A stretch of 64,000 nt of DNA, from the NCBI GenBank assembly GCA_947000775.1, contig CAMQGK010000110.1:26548001-26612000 (forward strand), written 5' to 3'. The stretch is from Pterois miles. Its lineage: Eukaryota; Chordata; Actinopteri; Perciformes; Scorpaenidae. Shown piece by piece: positions 1-14,650 of this stretch (position 1 is its first letter; every line of letters begins with the position of its first letter). The notes beneath the pieces are model-generated. The model was not told where the DNA came from and did no database searches. It saw only the letters and a program-made list of their open reading frames with translations. The translations under genes were made by a program, and so were the position numbers.

Positions 1-202
1 AATTGATAGATTATCTCTTAAGGAAACCAGAAAATATTAACATTTGAGAAACTGGAATCAAGACAATGTAGTAGTATTTTTAATTGTAGTATTTGGCATT
101 TAAGAAATACTCAAAAAAACAATCTGATTATTAAAATTGACAAAACATGGACAGATTGATCTTTGCAGTTCACGTCTAGCATAACCGGACTGTTACTGTG
201 TT

Positions 203-545
203 TTTGAGGGTGATACTTAAATTGATACTTCTGGGTACCCATAGAACCCATTTACATTCACATATCTTGAGGTTAGAGGTCAAGAGACCCCCATGAAAAA
301 TAGCCCTGCCAAAATCTAGCATACGTTTGGAGAGTTATTTAACCTCCTTCCCAACAAGCTGGTATAACATGGTTGGCACCAGTGGATTCCCTAGGTTTTA
401 TAGTTTCACAGTTCTCTAGCTGTAAACCTGAGCCTGTTACAACCTAAAAATTGCAAGTTTCATTAATGTGGTAAAGGAATAAGTGGTTTTAAAACAAACT
501 TGTGTTAATGTATTATCATGTTAACTTTGACAGCCATAGCAATGA
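203..545 (+). repeat. Interspersed repeat family 1, copy A (partial MITE-like)
   Basis: Shares long stretches with the 19.6-kb copy: GGGTACCCA-AGAACCCATTT, a block on ageing TCAGAGGTCAAG-type sequence, and the end TTAACTTTGACAGCC. Orientation is as in copy B; the 5' half is missing. Confidence 0.7.
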
Positions 546-3111
546 CACATGGGCAGATATTCATGTTTTTACATGAAACACATAATATAACCAAACATTT
601 TTGATAAGCATCTCTAAAAATACAAAATACGTCATGGATTTGTGACCAATATATGTGCTCAGTGGTATATTTACAGTTAAAAACTTCTTAGTGCTCATCA
701 GTGGACAAACTATGTAATGGAGACACTGTTTCTGAATGACCTCAAACATATCTTTGGCATTTCTGTTATACTGATACCGATATCTGCAATCAGATAATAT
801 TGGCGATAGGTATATTGGCCTGGCAGACTCATCGGTCAAGCTCCAGTATGTGTGTCTCTACAGCTGCCACCAGTGTCCTGTCATGCATAAACGTGCACAC
901 ACACTTGCAACACACACTTTTACAGAGTCCTCTTCATACCATACTTTTTTTATCTGTTCCTGCAAAACACTTGATCATAAATCAACACAGGGAACTGATA
1001 AACAACATACTGTTTCAAACTAAGCTGATTAGTCTCCAAACGTGCTGTTTGGTGCCATGTGTATGCAGGGTTTCAGTACAGCTAGTCACCTCGACAGCCA
1101 AACAAGCTGATTATTAACACAGAGGACAAACTAGCTGGCGAAGGTTAGTTTTGGTGTCGTGTTTGGAAGAGAAACGTGTGCAGGTTTTACTCACAATAAC
1201 ATATGGTTGCAGGCCATGTGGCCCATGCCTACTGTTGTGTGTTAAGCAAAGCGCAAGTGTGCAGGGGGGACTTTGTGTTCAAAACCTTCCTAGAATGTGT
1301 CATTTTCAGATTCCCTGTAGTGTAGACGGGTCTGTGAGGAGGGGATTCATTTATCAAGGCGTGGCTACAGGCGCTGAGGTCTGTAATTGAAGACCGTAGT
1401 TTTGAGGTTTCTTCTCTTGGGCGGCATGATTCATAATCTAAATAAATAATGTTGTAATGGAGCCACCTAAATTACAGACTCATAACAGAAATAGATTTGA
1501 AAAAGCAGTGCACTGACTGAGCAGATTTGTTCCTCTTAGAAGTTACTGTGCTTCAGTGGTTATTAATTGACAGTAAGATGTAGTGAAGAAAATAGTTTTG
1601 CCATTGAAAATATAAATCAAATAGCAATGGCTTTGTCACCACATGGCAGTCAGGTCAAGGCATGTTTTTGGGACCTTTTGTTTGGGGGAGATGGTTGTAT
1701 ACCTTACTGCTCTTGTTCCTCTGATCATTATATTTGTTATAGATGAAACACCTTCCTGCCTTCTCTGGGAAATTACAACATTTTCTCACACTAAGGAAAC
1801 TTCTGTCACAATGAATTTTATGTAATTCATTTCATACTTTCACCATTTTTCCAGTCAGTCTTCTTCAAACAATGACTGGTTTAAGCATGACTTAGTAAAG
1901 TAGACCAACTTGTGGTCCCCTGACTTAACAGATGCCAACATTTCACTGTTGTCTGGTGTTAATTATCCACACAAGTTATTCTCTGCTGGAATTATCTACA
2001 AGAAATGGGTTTAAAGTAAGTTTTAGCATTTGGATTCACATCTGTGGGTCGCAGCTGTGGCATTCATCAGATCCTCTCATTTGATCTTAAATCTCAGCTG
2101 TGAAGCAGCAGACTGAAAACGCCTAATCACATTAAATGCATGCAGTGTTTTCTTTTTGAAGGAAGGCCATCAGCAGATGAGTGTGCTGCTTTATTGTGGG
2201 ACATGGAGGCAGTGTGTGTGGGGTTCGGGGAGCAGGCTGTGGTCACTAGCTTCTGTTGACTCCACCCTTTGCTTCCTTTTCTCCGGCAGATGTGACTGAC
2301 TGTCAGACGCTTTGTATGGCAAGCTGCTCCCTGGTGGTCCGTCAGTAAATTAAGAGCTGAAACCCCAGTTTTAGCTTATCCCTGCACTTGTCTGTAACCA
2401 GGATGAATAAAAAGACACCAGTGTGTCACTGCAGTCAGTTGTTGATTACTTTCAGCACACTGCTTTCACAAGTCTACTCAGGGCTACCTGCATTATTCCT
2501 TTCTAACCTGAATTACCCTAAATAAAAATAAAGTATATTGTATTTTATAGTCTAAAGGGGTTCTGAAAATGGCACCAGTTCCTATCCATTCTAATGAAAG
2601 TTCACTCACTCAACACAAAACAAGACAAGAAACTTCCTTCTTCCTTGTTTGTATATGCACATTAATGAAATGAAGGCTTTACAAATATTAAGCCCTCATG
2701 GTTCCAAAAAATCACAAAAGAAATGATTATAATCGACCCTCTTTGCAGTTTGAGTAATCAGCTGTTTTACAGAATCTCTGGCTAAGGAGTTTACTGTAGC
2801 CAGGCACTTTAAATCTTATGCCTATATAGGGATAAGGTTGGCGATATTATATATTTTCCTTATTGTTTCTTATTATTGAGGAACTGTCCACTGGGGAGCC
2901 CCCCAGAGAACTGCATACAGTAACCTACGCTGACGTGACATAATCCTTGTTTTAGTGATATACAAGTAAATTAACAACTCTGCTATATGCCACAGTCGTA
3001 TAATCTCAAGCCAAACAGATGTCAGAAAAGAAGCATTTGTGATTTTATTTTATTTATTTTTAAATTTTTTTTTATTTTTTTTTATTTTTGTGGCTCAGTG
3101 GGTGTTCTTTG

Positions 3112-3553
3112 CACTACTGGGTTAGCATTTGTGCTACTGAATGAGCCTTTGTGCTAATGTTACTGGGTTAGCCTTTGTGCTACTGGGTTAGTGTTTGTGC
3201 TAATGTTACTGGGTTAGCCTTTGTGCTACTGGGTTAGTGTTTGTGCTAATGTTACTGGGTTAGCCTTTGTGCTACTGGGTTAGTGTTTGTGCTAATGTTA
3301 CTGGGTTAGCCTTTGTGCTACTGGGTTAGTGTTTGTGCTAATGTTACTGGGTTAGCCTTTGTGCTACTGGGTTAGTGTTTGTGCTAATGTTACTGGGTTA
3401 GCCTTTGTGCAACTGGGTTAGTGTTTGTGCTAATGTTACTGGGTTAGCCTTTGTGCTACTGGGTTAGTGTTTGTGCTAATGTTACTGGGTTAGCTTTTGT
3501 GTTACTGGGTTAGCGTTTGTTCTACTGGGGTAGCCTTTGTGCTACTGGGATAG
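3112..3553. repeat. 46-bp minisatellite, about 9-10 copies
   Basis: The block CTGGGTTAGCCTTTGTGCT recurs every 46 bp (for example at 3163 and 3209). Each unit is two related 20-mers (CTGGGTTAGC/GT... TTTGTGCTA) plus a 6-bp ATGTTA spacer. Inner copies are nearly identical and edge copies diverge, typical of unequal exchange. Confidence 0.95.
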
Positions 3554-3893
3554 CTCGCTGAGCAGCGGTTCTCACTCAGTCTTTGGCTCAGTGGGTTTGT
3601 CCATATGAACAAGTTCACTTTGGGACTTTAGCGTTGTTCCATTTGTCCATGTTTTCTTTGAGTTATTTTCTTACGAGCTGTTGTTTGTGTTTTGTGTTGT
3701 CTGTTGTTTACATGGCTAATTGTTCAAGGAAATATATATATTTCTTTCAATTAAACTTAATATTTGTGACCCAGCTTTTAAAAAAATTGCATCCTCTGTA
3801 GGAACGAATGGGCTTGGGTGCCACAGGCAGGAAGTTAAAAAGCATTGAGAGGCAGACTAACACTTTGTTGAATTTCGTGCTTCTGGGGGGATT

Positions 3894-4224
3894 AGAAGAA
3901 GAAGAGAAGAAGAAGAAGTCTCCTTTATTAGTCCCACAATGGGGAAATTCATTTCACTCTGTTAAACTCATACATGGTACATGAGACCTGACACATACAT
4001 GCATTAATGGAGAGGTGTCAGAGTGAGGGGGCTGCTCCTGACAAGCGCCCCGAGCAGTTGGGGGTTTGGTGCCTTGCTCAGGGGTACCTCAGCAGTGCCC
4101 AAGAGGTAAACTGGCACCTCTCCAGCTCCAGTTCACACTCAGTTTTTGGCCCATGTCGGGACTTGAACCGGTGACCCTCCGGTTCCCAAGCCAACTCCCT
4201 ACAGACTGAGCTACTGCCGCCCCC
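3894..4224 (-). repeat. tRNA-derived SINE
   Basis: Read on the - strand from 4224 it opens GGGGCGGCAGTAGCTCAG, giving a pol III A box (TAGCTCAGTCTGTAGG), followed about 40 bp later by a B box (GGTTCAAGTCC), so the head is tRNA-like. The body carries the CTTGCTCAGGGG-type block, and the 3' end is GACTAATAAAGGAGA followed by a (TTC)n tail (GAA tract at 3894-3918 on +). It is not a functional tRNA, as the remaining cloverleaf is disrupted. Confidence 0.8.
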
Positions 4225-7194
4225 AAATTAAATGATAATGACACAAATATAGACTCATGCTAGTTTCAACCTTTAACCCAGCCGTCTGGTTTTGCAAGCC
4301 AATCACAGTACTTCTGTTGGCATTCATTATAGTGTCTACTTCCTCCCCATGCCAACATTGGGAGTTACCGGTCATTAGGACCACAGTGCATGGGTAATTA
4401 GCCATTCAAAATTGGGAGGAAAGGGGGAACATGCAAAAAATACATTGAGAATGGTATTATTTGGGATTTTTTTTTTACTGTATGTTTGGTAGTATGTCTT
4501 GTCTGCTGAATAAATCTTGGATAGACAGGAATCACTGAGTCATAGGAAACTATTTGGTAAAAATGGCTTCCAGATATTTCCGTGGTTAATTACCTACTGT
4601 GAATGAACACAGGGAAACCTTTTTAAACTGTTTTTTGCCTGCTGTTTTCAGGAGTCAGGGTTTTTCCCTGAGGTTAGGGTCACTTGGATACACTATGGCT
4701 TCACAGTCCATATTAAAACGGTATACATGCAGGATGTGCACAGTCAGCAGTTGAATCCCCCAGGAGGGGAGCGCCGGGGTTATGGGAAACAGGTGTGGCT
4801 GCTTTCCACCATGCACTCTTATTTGTTTCACTCATTCAGCTGTCAGGTGGTTATGATGTTTGGGATGAGCACACAGTCAGTTGTATACACTGACACACCC
4901 CCTACCACCCAAGTGGGAGATGATTAACACCCACCAGTCAAATACTGGGAGGTGCTGCTGACTGTAGCAAGTCAGCTATCCATGTTGTCTTATTTGCTTG
5001 TACACCAAGAATGGTGAGATACGTACATTATATTGTAGTTAATGGAAGGTATCTTGTTTTTCAGTTAATGTTTTTGGCATACCTGCAGCTTGGATCCCTC
5101 AGTATTACACTCACCTACATCCGTGTTTAGGTCTCTAACACCTTGTTTATTTCGTGTGTAAACCTGTGACATGTGTTGAAAATGAAAAAAGGGATTTGGA
5201 TAAAGATATCGAAAAATTTCAGCAAAGCCAGTCAACCAAGTGTTTTCAACCAATTTTCCACCTACAAAGTAAATCTAGTCTTCCCCATCTATCCCAGAAT
5301 CACAGGTCCAAAACCACAATTGATCAACAAATGTTGACTGCATGCATTATTTAATAATGGAGATGCTGATGAGTGACGGCCCAAAACTGTTTCTTGTAGT
5401 ACAGTACAGTTTGAACTTTCCTACATTTCAGTCAGGAACACACATCATCTGAAGCAGACAAAATTAATCAGATATGACACTGTGGGATTTCACATTCTAG
5501 AGTTTTTACTATTTTGTCAGAACTAAGTTTCAGCACCCACCCTCTGCTTTCATTGTGTGTGAGATAACATCAGACACTGATGAACCGAATCCGAGGGAAA
5601 GAAAGATGTGTGTCCTGACTCAGAGTTCCCTGATTTGGTTTGCTGAGCAGCCCTGGTCCTCGATGCAGGTATATTGCAGTAATGGCTTGAACAGGATTTT
5701 GCACAACTGTATCCCTGCTGGTATTCAGCCAAATTATTTTGTATTCCTCTGCCATCCTTGCTAAACCCCCCATGTCCGTATTACTTCCTATAGTTTACAT
5801 GCTTCTGCATTAGCTGCCAATGCTCTCTTCATTTCCAAATAAACTGTAAAGCTAAATAATACCAAATAGACTGTAGGTTTTGTTTGTGTTTAGTATGATG
5901 AAGGTCTTTTTCAACAGCTAAGCTGCTCTGTCACACAAGTGTAGCGTCATAGATTACTGCTCACTGCTAACAAACATGATAGTTCAATGTAGTTGCTATT
6001 TTTGCCTCTACTTGGATTGCGAAAAGGATCATAACAAAACAAGTTGCCAGTTCTATTTGGGGCTTAAAAAACAATGTTAGAATATCATATTGCATGGATT
6101 GAATTCCAGCATCACAGTTTAAAGGTGTACTTACTCTACAACCCAGAGACTGACATTAAATGTGGGTATTACTTGCCTTATGTCCTGAAAATATTCACAT
6201 CCAAGTGAGCTTTGTATTATGGGAACACTGTCAAACCAGACATGTAACCCGAGTCCCAGAAAAAATACATGTGTAAGTCTTACCAGCTTTTTTTGATTCT
6301 GTATGGACTTAACAGTGTGGGAGGGAGGTGTGTAATACATTGCAAAGATGGGTGTTGTTGACAATGTTCCACTTTGATTGAAGTCTAGATGAAGTTATAC
6401 AGGATGTAGGGGAATATACAGTAATGTCATCATAGTCAGAGCAGTTGGCTAAGTGTTTTATATTGGCATGTTGTCAAATATATGTTTTTTTTTGTGAGGT
6501 CACTATAGATGTGTTGTAGTCAGCAGAGATTTTTTTTTCACTAGTGACCTAGGCACCTAACTCTCCTTGTTCTCACCATTCAAAGTGGGTGGTAAGTGTA
6601 AATCAAGGGTAGCGTTTTAATCTGTTGCAGAAAGAGGGTGAGAGTGTGTGCTGGGAAAAGTGGGTGTGCTGGGAAAATGAACTGCGTCTGACCAGGATAA
6701 TGCTGCTGAAATGCCACAATGACCAAACTACTTACTGTTTTTACTGACCATCGGGTACGCAGAGTACAGACGCAGATTTTTGTTGGACTGCTTTACTTCC
6801 TTCCTCGTTGTGATGTGATGATTGCTGACATCCCGTGATGCTGATTGCTCAAAAAAGTCCAAAGCAGCATTCTTGATCAATGTATTTCTATCGGCTACCA
6901 TACATTTGCTCATTTCTAGAGACTATATTGATGGCGCTACATCACCACCAAAATAAAAGAATAGAAAAACCCTAAAAGAGTTTACTGAATACAGTAAGGA
7001 GCAAATCATCTGACAACTGATATGGTGTAAGATCTATGTAGAGCTGCCATTTGAGCAACATATAATTGATCTATTTGTACTATTGATTAAACCTGCAGTA
7101 GACAGAATATTTTTAGCATCATTGGGCAAAAATTCCATAATAACCTTTCAGCATGTTGTAATTCAAGTGCTCTGAGAGAAAGCTGGACTTCTGC

Positions 7195-7470
7195 ACCTCC
7201 TTATGGCTCTGTCTTCAGGCTTTAAAAAAATCTGGCTCTCATTCAACGGACATCACTTGCAAACTCTGATCAAACGGTCAAACAAGGCAGCACTGATCAA
7301 ATATGAATCAATATTCTGTTACTGTAATGCCTATTTCTCACCTTAAATGTTTTCAGAAACACCTTGTAGTGTATTGTTAAGCTACAAAAAGGAAAAGGTT
7401 TGCTTCGACTGGTATTTCCTCAGTTGAACCCAACATGGAGGACACACAAGTAAATTTTTTTTTTTTCAGA
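7195..7470 (+). repeat. Interspersed repeat family 5, short copy
   Basis: Shares TGATCAAATATGAATCAATA and following sequence (CTATTTCTCA, GTTTTCAG-AACA) with 12,100-12,240. Non-coding. Confidence 0.6.
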
Positions 7471-10400
7471 TGACCTGTCTCATGCACTGCTGTCAGAATA
7501 TAGTGACCGTTTTATGAAAAATAAAAATATATATAAAATAAGAATAATCACTCAAATTTGCTCCATTCTGCCTACCCCAGCTTTCATTGAGCTATTTGAA
7601 CTATTGATTAAATAATGAATAGGTCTGCTAACAAATAATTATTTGCTGTGTTCCTACCTGCTGCAATTAAATGAATGGGCAGATAACATTATGTATTAAA
7701 CATAGCAAATAAAATCCAATTTCCAGGCCCCATTAGAGGATACAAATAAGATAAGACGCAGGCTGGGTAGATCTAGTACTCAAAACAAAGCTTGATCAGG
7801 TATCTTGTATCACTAAAAGGGCTGTAAATATACATGTTGAATAGCACATTTTTAAGTTAAGGTTGTTTGGTTTTAGTCTTACTGGATAACAGCCTACCAT
7901 TATTCTTCTTAGCGCTATCTCTGTTACGCCAGTACATATTACAAATCTCTGTATATTAGCCCTGTGTATGCAGCCTACTTGTGACAATCACTGACATTAC
8001 ATGTTGGCAGTAACAGGCATCATACAAGGAATCTAAAATTGTACAATGATGGGAATCATTTTAAAGAAAAACAATCTAACTCCCTCTGGGATCTCTGTGG
8101 CATGTGGGAAACTATGCTTCCATTATGTTGGATCGGCCTAATGAAAGTACAGTAGCCCATTTAGAGTCAGTGAAGGGCAGTGGAGTCTGTGATTAGTACA
8201 GAACCCATTCTCCACCCAACAAGGACCTGCCCTGATCTACTTCTGTCCTAATGCATAAAAATTGAGCTTGGTTTTATATGTTTTTTTTTTTTTTTTTCAA
8301 AGGACAGTGTGACTTGTAAATGTCATGAAAACAACATGTCTAAAAACAATGCATGACTCTTGATTGATAATCTTTCCAGTCTAAGCTGGCTATATGCATG
8401 TCTGTATGGTTTGTGGTTTACACTTGAACATAGTTAAGGTGACTGTTATGAGGAAAATTATATTTCTCTTCTTTTCACCCAGTTTGTGAGGACAGCTGTG
8501 TGGGACACGGTGGTGTCTCTGCATTGGGGATGGGAGCCCACAGTTGTAACTGCAGTGTTTTAAAGTTGACCAAATGCCAGTTTAAAATATATGAGGCCAA
8601 CATACAATTTATCTTTTATTATCACAGAGGCTAATGTGGAGGGTTGGACCTCGTATTATCCTTGGTAGCCTGTCTATGCTGTCTTTGTTTGGCTTGGTGG
8701 TATATTTCCCTGGATGCTGTGAATAATTTACTGAAATCGATTTAACAGATACTAGGCCAACCATAAAACAGCACTTGTTCTTAAGTATAAAGGCTTCAGT
8801 TGTCTATGTGTGATGTCTGGCTAATTGTTTTATGTAGTAACTGTCTCAACATTTATTCATGGCTGTCAGCATCTGAGACTAGATAAAGGTTTTTTGAGAA
8901 CACTGAGCTATCTAAAAGAGGACAGTAGCAGTAAGGATGTACTTGATGAGCTAGCAAACCCTGACACAAACAACATTTCTACCCCAGTGCAATTTTCAAC
9001 GCTACTGTGGTGTGATGGTGACTGCAGTGCAGTCTCTTTTCACATTAACGTGTCAGGGATGTTATACACTTAAGCTCTAATTGAGAAAGACTCTCATTGC
9101 AAATTCTCCCTTAAGAAGAAAACCTCCAAAATTAAGTTATTTACTCACTCAGCAGCTTGAAAAATGCCATTCCTTGCTTTCTGTGACCATCTGTGACTTT
9201 TCCAGTTGATTTTTATGTTCTGAAATTGTACATTTTGTCATGCAGTTTCTACTTGCATGGAAAAAAACATTGCTGCCCATCTCTGAGTCCATAGCACTGT
9301 GTTCACATACTGAAATGCCTCAAACCCCCTCAACAAACAATAACAAATCCCACACAAAAGGCAGGATGCTGGAGGAGTGTTTGTGTTGCCTTAATACACA
9401 GTGGCACACATTGTCCTTCACAAGTTCTACAGCATAGCTGTAGTTGACTCTCATGAGAGGTTGTAACCTATCCTGACAGTTTGTATGTCAACACTATTGA
9501 TCTTTTTCTTATAAGCATGGATCTTTAATCAAATGTGACCTGGGTGAGAAGGGCACAGACGTACACACTGCTATGGGGGAGCAATGAGAAAAAGGGTTTT
9601 GAAGATGACAGTGACATGTGAAAGAGGCCCACCCGCCCCGTTTTAAAGGCCTGTCAGCCTGTGTTTGTCTCCATCATGAATTAACCCACTGAAAAAGCCT
9701 CACACCCTCACAGGACACAATGCTAGGAAGGAAGGGGGTAGATTAGAGCTGGTGTAGAGACTAATGTTTTCTTCACACTGCACAAATATTTCTTACGATA
9801 AAGACATGCTATAAAACAGGCAATGCACCAGTTGGCCTATCCTGTCTAACTGATTGAGACAGAGTTATAGGCCTCCCAAAAGATAAAGCAAAAGTCTGGG
9901 GACCTGTGTTAGGCATAAGGGCATTGTGCTTTTTTCTTTCCTGGTAACCTCTTTAGAGGGTAACAATACCAAACAAATGGCTCCACACTGCCTATTGACT
10001 TCTTGGAGTTGCCAGTGTTTAAAGGCAAATACAGCTCTCAGAGAATGCAGGCTCTAGTGGAAGATGTATTTCTGAAATTTCACAAGTGCTATGGCAGATT
10101 AAATTCCTGTTACATATTGTGTTAATATTCCACAAATGTCCTACCTACGGCTGCACACAAGGGATGATATAGACGTTTTTTTTCCTTGTCCACTTAGAGG
10201 GTTTGGATTGGATCCAGAACAGGTGCTGTTGTGGGCATTAGCCCATTGAGACATTACTGGATAATTGTTTTATGACTATAGCTAATAGTCGTATTAATCC
10301 ATATTCATAGATTGTTTTGTGGGAGGTTGTCAGCGTTTGTCAATGTAGTTTTCAGATGCATGACAACGAACATTTTTTTAAATGTGACTTTGAGAATCAA

Positions 10401-11639
10401 ATGGAAGTTTAATAGTCAGCTAATGTTGCTGTTGGCCTATACTAGAATAAGGGACTTTAGTGCTTGGAATCAGTATGAATTACTGCACTCATTAAACAGT
10501 AATGCAACGCTGCCCTTCAGCCTGTGTGCACCTCCTACTCACACTTGGAAATTAGCGAAGCAGGGAAGAGGGTGAGGGCTAGGCTAGGTCTGGTGCATCC
10601 CAGGTTGCTTGCTAACACCTTGGAGAGGAGGACGATAGAGGCTGCCAAACTCACCTTGCACCAGTTCAGGAGTTGTTATTTTTTTATTTTTTTTATTTTT
10701 TAATAACAGGGGCACATAAACATTTTACCCACATTCCCCAAAAACAGCAATTTGAGTTTTTATCTTCATTGCTGACATTTTTACATAAAAATTAACAGTT
10801 AAAAATGTATTTAATGACTCTTTACAGGATAATTCTGGGTCATCACTTCTAGGATCTTATTTTCTTGGGTTTAGCCATTGGTTCTGTAGATTATGATAAC
10901 ATTGTTCTCCTCGAAGTTACTGCTGAGATCTGAGACCACAGCAATACAAGGTTAGCCAAGCTTAGGTGGGAGCAGCTTCTTTCCTCAGTTGTGCAACCCT
11001 GTGTCGCAGAATGACAGTAAATAAACCTTGACCTCAAACATGAGGTAAAATAAAGGCGAATAGTAATTGTAACCCAAATTGGTAATTATTTTTCTAGTGT
11101 TTATTGAAGTAATCTTACCAGTATTATGATTCTGTGAGTTCACCAACGTTAATGTTACCTAGGTAAAGTTAGCTTGGCCATTATTTCCCAGTATGTTATT
11201 TCATATTAAGAATACTTAATTGGCTTTGAACATCGAGAGAATACATTGCAAATGTTTACCCAAATTGTAAAGTTTATCTAACTTAGTGTTAGCTACCAAA
11301 TTCTACCTTTTTTCTTGTTCTTGAGTAACATAATCCTATTCTCTGCCCTGTCTGTCCCTCTGCCGGAGGAGAAAACCCTGTACTGTGCTGTTATTTATTT
11401 AGTTGTCATGATTTTGAGAGGGATTGACATCCTCACCAGTTGTTCATCCATATACACACATATGTTGCATCCAGTCTAAAAGACAGTAACTTTGAGCAAA
11501 TATCTTCCTCTGCTTCCTGCTAGTGCTCCTAATGGCATTTGCAAGATTTCACTGCACCCAAACCAAGCCCCCAGGAAGTGGGCCAGGCTTTTAAGCAAAT
11601 TTTACCAATTTGGCCAAATAGGGGGCCTTCATTTTCTGT

Positions 11640-12300
11640 GTCCGTAAAGTGATGCCATTGGGCCCAAAAAGACTTTTTCCATGGACTTACATTGGGAAAG
11701 AGATGTCTGTAAATCAGCAGATATTTTTTTGAGCCCTTATTGAAATCATTAGGTCCTAAAAGTTATAAAATGCACCAATGGTCAAATCCAGAGTCATTTC
11801 CCTTCCTCTGTTCATGTGAATGAGTCCCAGACCGGGGCTGAGAGGCGCTACTGCGCCTGCTCTGTGGGCCCAATGGATGTGGAAGTTCGCTGGATGACCC
11901 GGGTAATTTTATATTTGGAAGTTGAGTTTGTTTTGCTTCATGCACCGAGCAACTTTCATGCGAATAAATGGGGTCCTGATTCTTCACTGCATCCAGTGCT
12001 CTTTATACATCCATGGCCTGAATGAAAACAACCAATCAGAGCTGAGCTTTCTTTGGGCAGCTGTCAATCACTTCTTGCAAAACTTGCAATCTGTCCACCT
12101 AGGCAGCGTTGATCAAATATGAATCAATATGTAAGACTGTAATACCTATTTCTCATCTCAAGTGTTTTCAGTAACATATTGTATTGTACAGTTTAGCTGT
12201 AAAATTAGAAAGTTTGTGACCCAGCAGCCATGTTGAAAACAGTCAAGTCAAAACCAAGCACCTTCCTCTGGCCAGAGCAAACTGTATCATTTGTGGTGGT
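11640..12300 (+). repeat. Interspersed repeat family 5, long copy
   Basis: Longer version of the repeat at 7.2-7.5 kb, including CCATGGACTTACATTGGGAA and a CCAATCAGAGCTGAGC block upstream of the shared part. The short frames here are not genes. Confidence 0.6.
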
Positions 12301-14538
12301 CTGAACCACTCTGTCGAACTGTCATGTACTAATATCAGCTTATAAAGATGATTGACCCAGCCTAGTTACATTTTTATGTCCTCACATAGTTCACACTGTT
12401 CAAATCTTTACTTCTGTCCATCTCACTCCTGTACTTCCTCCCAATAACTGCCCTATTTCTTGCTTTGTGTCCTCCTCGCCTCACTGTATTCATTTCTGAA
12501 TGCTGAGCACTCAGAGTTTCCTCTTGCTTTAGTCCTAAACCACACTCCCTACTGCACAGACCTTGTGTCTGCATTCTTCTCCTGTGAGGTCTTCAGATCA
12601 GTCCCTCATGAGTGCTGTTTGACATGATAATCTATGCATAGAGTTTGTCTACATGAACATGACATATTGTCTATTTTGTTGCTCCATGTGAATGTTTCTG
12701 GCCTTGTATCCCTCCTGTCTCACACAGTTCTGACATGCACTGCAGGCTTCATTGCGAGGAACTCTAGCCAGGAGACAGCCTCTTCCTTTGGGGAGGTCAG
12801 GGCTGAAGCTAGGTCAGATCTGGGTAGGTGGAGATCTTGGCTCATCAAGTGGCCGACGTGGAATGTTTGAGCTGGTTGCTAAGCAAAGGGGAAGGTTTTG
12901 ATTTACCATTGCGTCTTTCGAGCAGCTTGTCGCAATTAGTGATGTCAGGAGGGAAGAAACAAATATGAAGCATTTCTTCAAAGGGCAGGCATATCCTTCC
13001 CATGAGTTCATTCTTTCCTTGGGTTTCTCAAGGAAAAAGGGGGCAAAAGTGCAGCCTATTTCTTTTCAGTCATATTAGGTTTTGCAGGCCGGGGTTCTTC
13101 CTGTTCTCTGGTGCAGGGTGTCATACTTCAAGTTGACTAAATGGGTCATATCAAAACAGTGACACAGCATAAATATGGCCACGGATATATAGTTTTAGTG
13201 TTTATCCTACTAAAATTATTTGTTTACTGGATAAGATGGATAACCAGTAATAAAACCACCGACAGTCCTGAGTTGTGCCTCCGCTCTGCAGCAGTACACC
13301 TATTTCCTTGATGAAATCGTATGACAGTGTTGTTTAACACACTGCTTACATTTCATTTGCCTGCAGTATTTTAGATGATATTTCATGGAGCTTTAGTTCA
13401 GCAAGCTCTGGCTGTGTTCTTCGTAGTCTCAGCTAGCAGTGCCAAGTTTCCCCACTCTCCTCCTGGCTGTAGGTGTCTCATGCAGAGGCCATCTGTCTCC
13501 CCTCCCATAATGGTAAGGGTGGAGTCCTCTTTAAGCACCCCCCTCCCTTCACTCCCTCCTTTCCTACTTACTCCCTAATGCTTACTGTAAAACAAACAGA
13601 ACATAGCATGGATGGAGTCTAGTTTCTCCGTATGCTTTGACAGGCCTGAAATCTGACACACCGAGATAGACAAACTATGTTCGGTAGCAGTTGGAGTGTC
13701 GTGTCAGGTAGCTGCAGTATGTAGAGCATGTTATGGAGAAGCCTGGTCTAAGACACGTGTCTGCATGCATCAACGCAATGTCACGCATGCCAAGCATGGT
13801 AGTTTACTACTCAGACAACCAGTGCTACACGAGGACTTTGATCAGCATGACCTCTATATTCTTGTACCAGTTAAACATTTATATGCAAAGATTTATCTCA
13901 CTGTCAATATTTAATCGTAGTTTGAGTTTGGTATAATTTTCCAAGCAAAAAGTTGCACTCGTAAGGTGACAACAAACAGCTGTTGTGTCAGCTCAGATGA
14001 CTTTGGAGTGCAGAATGCAAAACCCACATGGCTCCGACCCTGATTCCTCCCCACACCAGTGCACCCAGAGGACTCCGGCAGACGCAATGCAAACACAGGG
14101 GGATGCATGCACTGCTAAGTACATTATATCAGTGTGGGCTTTTTTTTTTTTTTTTTACCAGGTCATGATTCAAAGGTGGGAGAAAGATGTGGATGGATGC
14201 CTAAATTATCTTGAAAAAATGAAATAATAATCCAAAGTGACTTTCCCAAGTGTCATTCCAAGTGAATGACAATTAAGGCAGCCTGAGTTAATTATTTTAG
14301 TTTAATAGTTTAAGAGCCTAAATACAGCGCAGAATTGTGCTATATTAGTTTACACAATAAGGCAAGAAACCCAATGAAAACATTTTTGAAAATGTGGGTC
14401 AGCAGAGAAAGAAAACAAACAGGGAAGCCCAAGTATTATAGCACAGCATGGCCCTTCACAACACAATGCAACATACATTTAGGACTCAGCAGCCATTCAG
14501 ACAAAATACACAGATGGGGAGGGACACACATTTGGAAA

Positions 14539-14650
<112 letters not shown>

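Noticed and set aside
3112..3553. Interstitial telomere array
   Set aside because: GGGTTA occurs in each unit, but only as part of a 46-bp period, not as tandem hexamers.
3112..3553. CRISPR-like array
   Set aside because: Units are contiguous and lack unique spacers; the genome is eukaryotic.
4140..4224. Functional tRNA gene on the - strand
   Set aside because: A and B boxes are present but acceptor-stem and anticodon-stem pairing do not form; it is the head of a SINE.
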